Origin: Puccinia triticina
Taxonomy: Eukaryota; Basidiomycota; Pucciniomycetes; Pucciniales; Pucciniaceae
Assembly (NCBI RefSeq): GCF_026914185.1
Contig: NC_070568.1
Location: forward strand, 5,787,501-5,851,500
Direction of reading: 5' to 3'
DNA: 64,000 nucleotides
Below are positions 9,775-18,752 of the stretch, piece by piece. Below the pieces are notes generated by a model, which worked only from the letters and a program-made list of their open reading frames with translations, was not told the origin of the DNA and did no database searches. Position 1 is the stretch's first letter; each line of letters starts with the position of its first letter. Made by a program: the position numbers and the translations under genes.

Positions 9775-11448
9775 CTACTTATTGTGAGTTTTCATCAAGT
9801 GAGTTGCATACTTCTTTGCGGCAGAGACAATTGAGCGAGCTGGGCCTTCGGGGATTCCTTTGCTGACAAGCTCGGAGGCCTTGAAATCCTTGAACATAGT
9901 CCAATGCGTGATCCCAAGGGTGCTGATCCCATCGGCAACTTGAGGGGATTCTGGATTGACGTGGGCATATTTGAGGAAGTCCTTGATGCTGCTGTCAGGA
10001 GGGGTTGTCGGGGGTTCTGGGGTGCTGGAGAGGTTCTGACCGGGGCCGGCATTCATCCAAGGTGGCATGGCCATTGAGGTTGCCATATGCATTGGATTGA
10101 AAAACATGCCAGGTGGCATTGCGAGGCCAAATGGTATGGGGTATTGAACCCCTGCGGCCGCCGCTGGAGGTTGTGGTTGCGCTGGAACTGGAGGCGGTGG
10201 TTGTGGTTGGTCCTCCTTGGTCTTGAACTGGAAGCTGTCAGACTTCGGGGGGATCCTAAGGGTCACTTGGCCGGGGTTTTGCCTCTATCAAAATGATTTG
10301 AAACATTGGATCAGCTCAGCCACATGTGTCAAGGGAATGGGGAATGTAGAACTTACAATTGCTTTGGCCCACATAGCAATCCGTTTTGGAGTCATTTGGA
10401 AGAATTCGTTTGGGTTTTCGGGATTGATGAAGACGCTGGTTTCATGGCTTCCAGTGAGGTGTTCGCAGGTTTGTGGATACAGCCAAGCTCTTTGACCAAA
10501 TCAGTGAGCGACACAGCTTCCTGTGCACCTGCGGAGGGCCCATTGGCCAGATCTTCAGCAGCGGAGCTGGGACCTGCGTGCATGAGCCTGAGGTGTTTAT
10601 AAACAGACTCTTTCTAGGAGTTCACCCAACGTCAGAGAACTACATATCTTTATTGGAGGGGGGGAATTGGGATATGCCCTTACCTCAGCTAAGATGGTCG
10701 GATCTTTCTGGACCAAGCGACATATGATCTTGTGGGATTCAGGAGTGGCCTCGGCAACCTGGAGGAACTGTGTGAATATTTCAGTGGAATCGAGTCGCTT
10801 TTTTTGGGCTGCTGCAAACGTGCGTCCATTGGGGATAATGACATTCCAAACAATACTGCCCTCGGATTCACGTTGTCGGGCATATAATCCAAGCCCCTCG
10901 TCTTCATCATGTTGGATCAGGTTGATGGCGGCAGTCTTGAACGTTTCAAGGTTGTAGTCGTGACTGTCCCAGTGGATCAAGAGCTTCCCAGGTTCAGATT
11001 TGGCTTTTTGATATTGGGAGCTGACAGGAGGATCTATGGTTCGTCGCTTGCGGGTTTTGATAGGAGGTGGGCCAGGTTTGGGGTCAAATAGCAGGAATTC
11101 GATACCAATGGGAACCTCAGGTTGGCCAAAGGTTGATCCTGGCCAATCAAAAGGAAGCTGATGGTGTTGTTGAGATCAAGCAGCAGTTGGTTGAGACAAA
11201 CTTAACTGGCTTGATTGGCTGGTGGTTGGTGACACTGGCAGTAAGCCCGAGAGCAATGGGTCCAGTTGTGATGTTCTTTCCTGGCTTCTGATGAAGGCTT
11301 CACGGCGGCGGTTGCGCTCCTCGACCAAATGGGAAGTCCCATCAAAAAGGGTTGGCAAGTGTCAGTCTGCAGGTGGTGTCAGCGGGTGGTGGAACCATTC
11401 ACTGTATTCGGAAGGTGAAATCAAATGGTTGCGGGAGTGATTATCCAT
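9775..11448 (-). pseudogene. Second gene of the TIR transposon: Pro-rich protein with C-terminal SAM-like domain
   Basis: Reading leftward from ATG 11448, coding-like blocks follow: an N-terminal block around HLVEERNRRREAF, a Q/P-rich linker, a block containing LIHWDSHDYNLETFK and VWNVIIPNGRTF (about 11150-10680), a block with NPNEFFQMTPKRIAMWAKAI ending at a gtaagt donor near 10356, and a last exon (about 10287-9775) with a Pro/Met-rich segment and a helical domain (IKDFLKYAHV to AKKYATHL) resembling the SAM fold. Two in-frame TGA codons interrupt the N-terminal part (just downstream of 11390 and near 11173), so this copy is broken. The gene faces the transposase 3' end to 3' end within the same TIRs, suggesting an accessory transposition protein. 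Function unknown; the SAM-like reading is by pattern only. Confidence 0.55.
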
Positions 11449-11639
11449 TGTCAAACTAGATTATTCTCAGACATAATCAATGCCAGTTTAGACCTTATCT
11501 TTCCAAGTTGTGGCATTGAAGGTCAAAGCAGATCTTACAGGAATATGCTCTGATGGGCGGATGGGATCAATTTGATGGTTCCAATGGCTCCGATGAGCTT
11601 CTGTTTAAGGTTCCAATAAGCTGCAGTGGTGATTTGAAG

Positions 11640-11970
11640 ACGGTTGGTGTTGGGTTGGTGGTGGCGGTGATTGCGGCGGATTTGCTCTGAGTCACCGCAG
11701 GCGTCTCAAAGGAATCCGCCCCTTGTTGTGTTGGCGGCGTTGATGGACTTGGCAGCAGTGGGTCGATGGATTTGGCGGTGGTGGGTGGTGGGTTGGTGGT
11801 GGCAGGCTGGATGTGGATCGGCGGCAGGCCGCCTTCCTGCGGGCCACCCGGGGATTCCCCGAGCACGGCCCGGGCGCACGGGCCTCTGCAGCTGCGCAAA
11901 ACTCTTGCTGCTGCGGCACAAGCTCGCAGAGTTTGAGGCCAAAGTTGCAAGCTCTTTTGGGTTAGCTGTA
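11640..11970 (-). repeat. Right long inverted arm of the two-gene transposon (inner part)
   Basis: Reverse complement of about 2216-2550. The arm is broken after 11970 by an insertion and its outer 32 bp continue at 12688-12719, ending in the mirrored GTTTATAATTGGGCCC. Confidence 0.75.
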
Positions 11971-12687
11971 TTGGGATTATTTTCAAATAAGTTTGAAAGA
12001 TCTTTTTGCTAAATTTTTCAGAATTGAAAATCTCAAAACAACCCAAACCACCTCGGGGAGGTGGTTTGGGGAAAACTGGATTACCAATACTGTTTTGAAT
12101 GTGATTACATCTCAGCATGCAGATGCCCGCCATACACCTGACCAGTACTTCCCCCCCGCCAAAGGCCACAGCATATGTACTCGCGCAAGATACAGCCATC
12201 AAGGCTGATTTGCGGGTAATTTAAAAACAGACACCATGGATGGATAGCCAGGATTCAAGCGCATCTATCAATGCCCGGGACCCCATATGTAGCTCGCAGA
12301 ATGAGCAAGCTACAGGCTCTCGCAGTTGAACCAGTATGTTGCGCGCAAGAATCAGCCTTCAAGGCTGATTTACGGGTATCTATTGACTAGGGAGAGTCGG
12401 CAGACACCGGTGGCCAGTTGTCCTGACCCAGGTTGTCCCCCCAAGTTCTTGGGAAGGCTTCTGCCGTCGCTGCCATTGTCTTGGCGCATGCGAGACGGAC
12501 AACTGTCCAACGGAGCAACCTTTGGTATTGGAGGCTTACGTTCAGTTGCGCCAGAAACTCATCCAGCATGGTGGTGGGTTTATAATTTACACTTGGTTTG
12601 AAACAGGTTGGAAACAGTTTTGGCCCCTGTATCTGCACCATTAAGATAACTTTTTTTGATTTCAAACTTATTTGAAAACAATCCCAA
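11971..12687. mobile_element. 717-bp TIR element with TA duplication in the right arm
   Basis: The ends are TTGGGATTATTTTCAAATAA (11971 on) and its mirror ending AATCCCAA at 12687. TA lies outside both ends (11969-11970, 12688-12689). The left arm of the host transposon (around 2206-2224) gives the undisturbed sequence with one TA, which proves the boundaries. A TA duplication points to the Tc1/mariner group. No complete gene inside: the longest open frames are short and low in coding character. Internal copies of AATCAGCCTTNAAGGCTGATT form small hairpins (around 12196-12206 and 12352-12372). Confidence 0.85.
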
Positions 12688-12849
12688 TATTATCCCAAAA
12701 CTGGTTTATAATTGGGCCCTGATGCTTTTGAGAAAGAGTTTGAGATTCTATTTCATGCAACCATTTTCAAGCGGCATCAAGATCAAAACAAGAAATCTTG
12801 AAAGGTATCCGAAGCTGATTTTTCCCTGGTAATTTCAAGTTGTATTAAC

Positions 12850-13260
12850 TTCGCAAATTGGAATACGATGCGCTGCGAACTAAGGCCATTTTGAAGCAGC
12901 GTTCCCGCTATAGCTTTTCTGCAGAGGAAGCCCGGGATGCTGGGAGATTAAACTTCAAGTTTCTGCTTATTTCGCTTGATCGAACTCGACGCACCCAGCA
13001 TCACTTCGAAGAAGTGGTTTCTTGACCGTCTGCTTGCTCCCTTGAAAAAGTTTAAGTCATCCAATGCCACGTACGGTTGGTATTTGCACACGAGCAATGA
13101 TACCTGCAGTGATAGCGGCCAGGGAAGCTTTTACGAGAATGAACGTGGTATCGTCCCACAAATGAGGCTCTCCAACGACTGCGGTTTCCTTTACAGAAAG
13201 GAATACGGCAAGCTGATAAAGACCGGACCTACCCTCGACAGATGGGCAAGGTAGGTAAGT
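12850..13260 (+). CDS. Coding-like exon(s), unrecognised, Cys-containing
   Basis: Two overlapping frames look protein-like. One, about 12866-13023, is rich in charged residues and ends in a stop. The other, 12976-13254, contains NDTCSDSGQGSFYENERG and SNDCGFLYRKEYGKL and runs into a gtaagt donor at 13256. I cannot tell which frame is used, and no start codon is convincing. The second frame has the spacing of two cysteines with an aromatic/charged block that recurs in the two downstream models (13770-14461, 14559-14786), so all three may be parts of one locus of Cys-rich secreted proteins. Confidence 0.3.
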
Positions 13261-13769
13261 TTACAATGGGTAGTTCCACGAGTCATGCGTGCGCATACAT
13301 ATGTTAAAGAATCCTGGTGGACCGTTTGCGTGATGAATATCCCTCCACCGGTCATTACTCGACCTCAGTAATACTCGCCGGATGCTTAAACTCTTTTGGG
13401 GTGAGTGAGTTGTGAAGGCGAGAACGGTATGCATGATGGCAGCTGCCATAAATACTATTAATCGCCTTTTGAAGTTTAAAAATGAGGCAGGTAACCTGAT
13501 AGATAGTCGTGATCGATATCCAAGCACACCTATAGTCGTGCGCTGGATTGACCGTAGGTCTGGAAATGGTTGGACCCAGCGGATCCTCCGTGTAAAATTG
13601 TAATCGTGTGAAGGCTCAAACAAACGTTCCACCTTTCAAGCTGGAAATCCCTTCGAACTCATGCCAGCACCACCTGACAGCTTAAAAGCTTGGGCAGCTT
13701 GTGGAAATATTCCAGTGTCGCATGTTTCCAGCTCAAGTCTCACCAAGTATATCAAAATATCCAGCTTCG

Positions 13770-14461
13770 ATGTTTCTCGTCATTGGTCTCGTTCACTTGC
13801 TATGCTTATCCCGGCCCGTAGGCTCTGCGACGATAAGGTTGCCCGACACTCCCAGCCAGTCGCCAGGCTCCGTGGACGAATTTTATGTGAAAAGAGCGCG
13901 ATCTGCGTCACACAGTAGAAGATCCAGCCCTGGCCTGTCTACATCTGTTGCAAATAGCGGGTGCTACAGTTACCTGAGTGAAAAGGATGGCTGCGCTTAT
14001 GCTAACCCAATAAACAATTGCGCACGGAAGATGTCTAGCATGGCAGTACAATTGGTAAGTATCTCAGTCTTTTCCGAATGAAACCATGATCGCTGAGCCT
14101 GGCCGATGGCATGGTCTTTCGTAACAGTTCGCGATGGGTCCTCCGGCAGGAAACATGAGTTCAAACATCGGACAATCATCCGCACCAACCTTATCAAAAC
14201 GCGTGAGTTGTTCAGGCAGTGTTTCGTCCCCGGCGATTTGTAGGAAGTTTTTTTTGATGGGGATCATCACAGAGTGAAAATAAAACCGCGTCACCACCCA
14301 CACCTAAGAACATCAAAGAAGTTCCAGCAACGGGGAACTTCCCTGCATCATCAAATTCTTCTTCGAACTCATCGGGTGTGCTGGGAAACGCAGGGTCAGT
14401 TGCTCTACTATACCTAATCTCGCAGCTCAGAATAATAATTTGGTTCGTGGTTTGTACCTGA
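13770..14461 (+). CDS. Candidate secreted, possibly GPI-anchored Cys-containing protein (3 exons)
   Basis: Exons 13770-14054, 14128-14202 and 14273-14461 join in frame to 182 codons. Introns of 73 and 70 bp have gtaagt...aacag and gtgagt...cacag borders. The product starts MFLVIGLVHLLCLSRPVGSA, a typical signal peptide. A middle part has GCYSYLSEKDGCAY and NPINNC. A Ser/Asn-rich stretch (SSNSSSNSSG) then precedes a hydrophobic C-terminus (SVALLYLISQL...WFVVCT) ending at a TGA, the layout of a GPI-anchor signal. Small secreted Cys-rich proteins are typical rust effectors or wall proteins; this assignment is inference. An alternative is that the third exon is spliced onward to the Cys-rich exons at 14559-14786, which would remove the hydrophobic tail. 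Confidence 0.45.
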
Positions 14462-14558
14462 TGTGGGACCAGCCCATATCCCTCTAATTTTGATGAAAGT
14501 GGCGTAAGAATCGTGAAATTTTCATCTGTGGTTTTTCAATTCCATTGAATTAGAATAG

Positions 14559-14786
14559 CTCACACCTTCGTGGGTCCAGATCTGCGGCACTTACGATGGC
14601 GACGAGCAGATGGGAGTATGTCTCTGGAGCGGCCCTTCTTCTGATGTCCAGGGTGGCCATATGAGCGGTTGGGTCAGTTCGTAAGTGGGAGATTCCATAA
14701 ACGAGAATTCGGTACCATTTTAATGCGTAGAGCTCATACCTGGTTGCAAAAGTAATATCACGGAGAATTGTCACAAAGAAGTGTAA
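14559..14786 (+). CDS. Cys-rich 3' exons of an unrecognised protein
   Basis: Two exons (14559-14680 and 14753-14786, intron 72 bp gtaagt...aaaag) join in phase and end with TAA. The encoded part has ICGTYDGDEQMGVCLWSG, a GWVSS turn and ends NITENCHKEV. The block C-x-x-Y...G-x-C-x-W...N-C-x-K-E-V echoes the cysteines in the model just upstream. The upstream connection is unknown: the acceptor at 14558 could follow the gene at 13770 or a missing 5' exon. Function unknown; likely extracellular because of cysteines and N-glycosylation sequon (NIT). Confidence 0.35.
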
Positions 14787-15063
14787 GTAATTACATAAAA
14801 TTAGCCAAGTTTATCATATTCACCTTCTCGTGTTTTGGAAATCTTTTGAAAAGTATTCTTCAGCGGTCTGGCTCCAATTCACCACTAATAGTGGCGAGAG
14901 TACTTGAAGGATGTAGCTTTAACACCGTAGAATCATCAATCGGATGCTCGCAAATCTACATCACAAGGAAGGTACGGTATGCTTGCTGGAACTCGTGGAA
15001 ATGAGGATCGTAACTGACTACATGAAGAATGATTAAATATATATAAATGTGAGATAGCTATTC

Positions 15064-15828
15064 ATGGCGCTCAATCCTAATCCAAGCGAGCTAGAGAAGG
15101 GTGCAATAGATGACATAATAACATGGGATTTGTGAGTGCTGCTTACTCTTAGAATAAAAATTTGTGAAAACTTTACAATTTATCCAGCACAAAAGAGTTG
15201 ATTTGACCTTATTTAATTTGAATCTTTCTTAGCAACTCCCGAGGAAACATTTTCAATGCAGCAGTGTGATGTTTTGTATATTCCAATAGTAATCCCAGAA
15301 TTATCAACAGCTTCATGATCAAGCCGTTATTGCACTATGGGCCCAAGAAATGCATCAGAATTGTCCCTTCTGGAGCGCCTCCTAGCTTAACTCAGCATCT
15401 CAAACGGAGGGTCCGGGGGACCCCGACCGGAAGGCTCTCCGCAGCAGAGGCTTATGAATTGTCTCGCGCCACTCAAGGCCCACCGCGCTAAGAATACACC
15501 ACGGGTGCAAAAAAATATTTTGAAAACCAATTTCAATGGTTTTCAAAATATTTCCAATACACTACGTGTTGGACGTCCTGAGGAACGAGTCGGACTAACC
15601 GGGTTCAGATATTTATGTAATATTCTCGGAACTGTGAGAATTCCAGTCTAGGCAAGCGGTGTCAAACTCATAAATTGAGTGAGACGTCAGGAGCTACCCC
15701 AGCTGCGGAACTTGGTAAGCAAATGCAAACCATTTCTGCCGTCCAAAGTCTGCGAAGTGATGTCGTGAAACTAAAATCATCTTATTGATGTAAGCAGATC
15801 CGACATCCGCCAGCAAGATCAGGCACGT
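15064..15828 (+). pseudogene. 5' part of a multi-exon host gene cut by LTR-2
   Basis: A candidate first exon starts at ATG 15064 (MALNPNPSELEKGAIDDIIT) and ends at a gtgagt donor (15132); the next acceptor is at 15232. The middle exons are uncertain, as two frames compete between 15299 and 15490. Firm exons are 15647-15714 and 15798 onward, separated by an 83-bp intron (gtaagc...aagcag) and in phase. The last exon is interrupted at 15828 by LTR-2 within CACGTG and continues at 27701. I do not recognise the protein. The break is recent, because the downstream exons keep frame and splice sites. Confidence 0.5.
15513..15553. repeat. Perfect 16-bp hairpin, probable tiny foldback insertion
   Basis: Arms AAATATTTTGAAAACC (15513-15528) and its exact complement (15538-15553) around a 9-nt loop. 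Outer sequence (ACACCACGGGTGC... and ...CACTACGTGTTG) is also roughly inverted, giving a foldback of about 85 bp inside an intronic part of the gene. A similar ACACCACGGGTGCACTAAAAG end is seen inverted near 30520. Confidence 0.7.
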
Positions 15829-16631
15829 TGTGGTAGACGGAAAAGTGAAAAATCAAAAGTTTTTTCGCATACATATATTTACTCACAATACGCCTCAAGA
15901 TACCATCAAACAGACCTCAGAAATGGATTCTACGGCCAATTTTACCCCTAGTCACCACTGAAAGCATTACCTGAACCCCGCTGGATTGGAACCTACACTT
16001 CTTTGGACACTGGACACCCATCACACGTTCAACATACCCAGTCACCAGCCTGTCACCAGCCTCAATTCAAGGATCACAGCATTATGCTTATACAAATCAC
16101 AGGATACAAACATACATCTCCCCATCAGACTGCAGTCATTACATATTATCAAGTACTCTTCTATTTCCATATTATGATGTCATCACACACTGACTCTGCA
16201 GCCTCAGACTTCATTTATGCACCCCCTGCATCCACCTGTCAACTCATGCAGTCTACTGTCACTTTACGCAGCCTTCATGTGGCCCTACTGCATTCTTATG
16301 ACATCATTTATGTACCCCTGACACATTATGACATCATTTGTATCTACTCCCACCAGCTAAAATCCCTCACACTGTTGTCTAGATTAGTCAAAACCCTAAC
16401 CCACAAGCCCTCTGGGGCTCCACTTTTGTCTATATAAGGAGCTCCCTCCTCCCCAGTTGTCAGCTCCTCAGTTCATTACTCACCAATCACAGTCACCCCA
16501 ACATTTACAGTTCAGCCTTATATATATACTTAAACAACCTACATAACAACCCTTACATTAACAATAACAACAATTTATTCAGTGTCATCAACAAGCTCAT
16601 CTTGAACCAACCAACCCTATCACTTCATTAA

Positions 16632-16663
<32 letters not shown>

Positions 16664-16753
16664 ATCTGATAGTATAGAAGGGCAGAGTTTGCACCTCCAT
16701 GATCCCCTTCTCCATTCAGCAAAAGGTTCTCAGGAACACTTTTGAGTCTTACA
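15829..16753 (+). repeat. LTR-2 5' long terminal repeat
   Basis: 925 bp, TGTGGTAGACGG...CTTACA. Carries a tandemly doubled TGTCACCAGCC that the 3' copy lacks. Contains a TATA box at 16431. Confidence 0.92.
16431..16437 (+). promoter_or_regulatory. TATA box of LTR-2
   Basis: TATATAA, preceded by CCACTTTTGTC and followed by GGAGCTCCC; the same box is at 27374-27380 in the 3' LTR. Position within the LTR (about 600 bp from its start) fits the U3/R border. Confidence 0.65.
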
Positions 16754-16755
16754 AG

Positions 16756-16775
16756 GGAGTCCCCAACGTGATAGG
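16756..16775 (+). other. LTR-2 presumed primer binding site
   Basis: Two bases after the LTR comes GGAGTCCCCAACGTGA, at the same place as TGGTGTCCCAACAGTGG in LTR-3. It lacks the initial TGG expected for pairing with a tRNA CCA end, so either it has mutated or priming differs. Confidence 0.4.
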
Positions 16776-17360
16776 ATAATCTTGTTTGATCGACAACGGA
16801 TAATCAATTTCAACCATATAACCAGAAATACATCGTCTACGGATCTCAACTTCGAGCGGAAAAAGGAATCAAATTCATCAACAAATCTATCAAACTCAAT
16901 GGCATATTCAGTTATTCTGTTGAACGACTAGTCGACTTTTAGGAACATCCAAAGGACCGATTACGAACCTCTGAAAAGAAAACTTAACCATCCGAACTGA
17001 AAAGAGTATCTCGAAGGAAGCAGCCAGTTATAAAACCTCAAGAAGGGCAAGAGTAAGACCTGAAGAATTTGGATAACTAGGATCCTGTTAGAAGAGAACT
17101 CCGGAATCGTTTGAAGAAAACAGCTGTTTATAAAACCTTAAGAAGGGCAAGTGTAAGACCTGAAGAATTTGGATAGGCAGAGACTGTTTGAAGAACAATC
17201 TCAGAACGGTAAAGTTATTTATATCAATTATTAAAAGAAAACCCCCAATTTGCCCTGGTAAAGAGACCAGAGACCAGATATTATTGTTTCTTTTTCAGAG
17301 CACAGTAACAGGTAGCAGCGGATATTCATATTACAAAACCAGGAATCAACACGAACCGGC

Positions 17361-18752
17361 ATGAGTTTACCGTTCAGTCTACCAGATATGGAGAGCGGAT
17401 TTGCTCCCTCCACCCCGTTTAGAAACAGAACATTGACAGGAACTTCGGGACTGAATTGGAATTCGGAATCTACAAATCCACCTCCACCACCTAGGAAAGA
17501 CAAGGGAAAGGGACCAGAGAATCAATTCAGAGAGCAGACTGAAGAGGACTTATCAGACACTGATGAAACTCCACAACCCAAAAATATACCCCCAAGACAA
17601 ACAACTCCACGACAACGACCTTCTGGGTACGGAATCCACAATACAGAAAATCAGCAAGAATATATGTTTCAGCCTCAATTTCAACAACAACAAATACCGA
17701 TGCAAAATCCGCAACCTATGTATTATTACCCCCAACCAATACCCCAATCAAAGCCAGTCATCATCAAAGAACCTGGGCTTTTCTACGAGGGTAGCCAGTT
17801 TATGAAGTTCCTGCAACGATTCGAGCGAGCGGCATATGGTCACGGAGCGTCGGATCGCGAGAAAGCAATCCAGATACCACGATTCATACGAACAGAAGAG
17901 TTAAAGTGCCAGCTTGAGGAAATGGATGGGTACGATGATTATGATTGGAAGAAGCTTCGAGCGGCAATGGTCAAAGCCTGGGGTGACCTCGATAATACGA
18001 TCATGTATACTGTGGACGACCTTATCAAAGTAGCTAAGCATCAAGCTAAAGAAGGAATTTCAAGCTATCGGGATTATAAAGCGTACCTTGCAAAATTCAC
18101 CCCGATCCTCAAGTATCTAGTAAAGAACGAACATATCAACAAAGACGATGACGCCGGTTTACTATTCTTAAGTGCCTTCTCGACAGAAAGCCAACGAAGC
18201 ATTAAACGCACACTCATCAATAAAAATCAGCTTCCGAAGGCCAAGGATGGAAGTAACAAGGCACCAAAATGGGAAGACTTAACAAAGGCCGCGGAAACAG
18301 AGGTACAAGTTGACGAAGGTTACACAAATTTCTCCAGTTTCTCCGAATCCACGCGCATCATGCAGAAGGATTTGGATCTTAAGAAAGGCGACGGAAAGCG
18401 ACGAGAGCAGATGCTAAAGGAAAGCCCAAGCAATAAGGAGGTAGAACAGAAACTACAAGAAGTACAGCAGGAGCTTGCCACGCTTAAACAACAGATCAAG
18501 AATGGAGCACCCACCGGCTATAATCGGCAAGGACCATCAGAAAAACAAGAATTCAACCGCGGAAATGCTCGGCCGTCAACCCCGCTATATGAAGCCCAGA
18601 ACTGCTTTTATTGCAAGAGAGAAGGACACCCTACCTATCAATGCCCAGAAGCAGCAAAAGACATGAAACAAGGCTTGGTGAAGCGAATTGGTAAAGAATG
18701 GTATTTACCTGACGGCCAGCAAATACCGTGGGTACCTTTGAGACCAATATGA
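17361..18752 (+). CDS. LTR-2 Gag
   Basis: 463 codons from ATG 17361. Residues 1-130 are Pro/Gln-rich. A capsid-like helical region (about 135-330, starting EPGLFYEGSQFMKFLQRFE) follows, then a coiled stretch (KEVEQKLQEVQQELATLKQQ), and a zinc knuckle CFYCKREGHPTYQC near residue 417, ending with LPDGQQIPWVPLRPI. Role by family: builds the virus-like particle and binds element RNA. The frame stops at TGA 18750-18752 but pro-pol continues in the very same frame from 18753. At the equivalent place LTR-3 reads an Arg codon (RPIR), so the TGA is either a CGA-to-TGA change or a read-through signal. The ATG chosen is the first in the frame and lies about 600 bp beyond the LTR. Confidence 0.9.
   Translation: MSLPFSLPDMESGFAPSTPFRNRTLTGTSGLNWNSESTNPPPPPRKDKGKGPENQFREQTEEDLSDTDETPQPKNIPPRQTTPRQRPSGYGIHNTENQQEYMFQPQFQQQQIPMQNPQPMYYYPQPIPQSKPVIIKEPGLFYEGSQFMKFLQRFERAAYGHGASDREKAIQIPRFIRTEELKCQLEEMDGYDDYDWKKLRAAMVKAWGDLDNTIMYTVDDLIKVAKHQAKEGISSYRDYKAYLAKFTPILKYLVKNEHINKDDDAGLLFLSAFSTESQRSIKRTLINKNQLPKAKDGSNKAPKWEDLTKAAETEVQVDEGYTNFSSFSESTRIMQKDLDLKKGDGKRREQMLKESPSNKEVEQKLQEVQQELATLKQQIKNGAPTGYNRQGPSEKQEFNRGNARPSTPLYEAQNCFYCKREGHPTYQCPEAAKDMKQGLVKRIGKEWYLPDGQQIPWVPLRPI

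Larger units (their letters stand above)
2184..12719. mobile_element. Large two-gene TIR transposon, TGA target duplication, with two later insertions
   Basis: The left end GGGCCCAATTATAAACAAG starts at 2184 and an inverted copy ends at 12719. TGA flanks both (2181-2183 and 12720-12722). Behind the ends lie long inverted arms, about 2184-2550 on the left and 12719-12688 plus 11970-11640 on the right. Inside are a plus-strand DD34E transposase gene (from about 2776) and a convergent minus-strand gene (11448 to 9775). Subtracting LTR-1 (5470 bp with one duplication copy) and the 717-bp element with its TA (719 bp) leaves about 4.35 kb. The termini match the two TNA elements at 173 and 315, so all three look like one family. 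A DD34E gene would normally go with a TA duplication, which is the odd point. Confidence 0.65.

Noticed and set aside
16391..16401. CCCTAACCC telomere-like word in LTR-2
   Set aside because: Single copy, present also in the 3' LTR; not a telomeric array.
16750..16765. Self-priming (Tf1-like) for LTR-2
   Set aside because: Only six bases after the LTR could pair with the presumed transcript start; too short to support.
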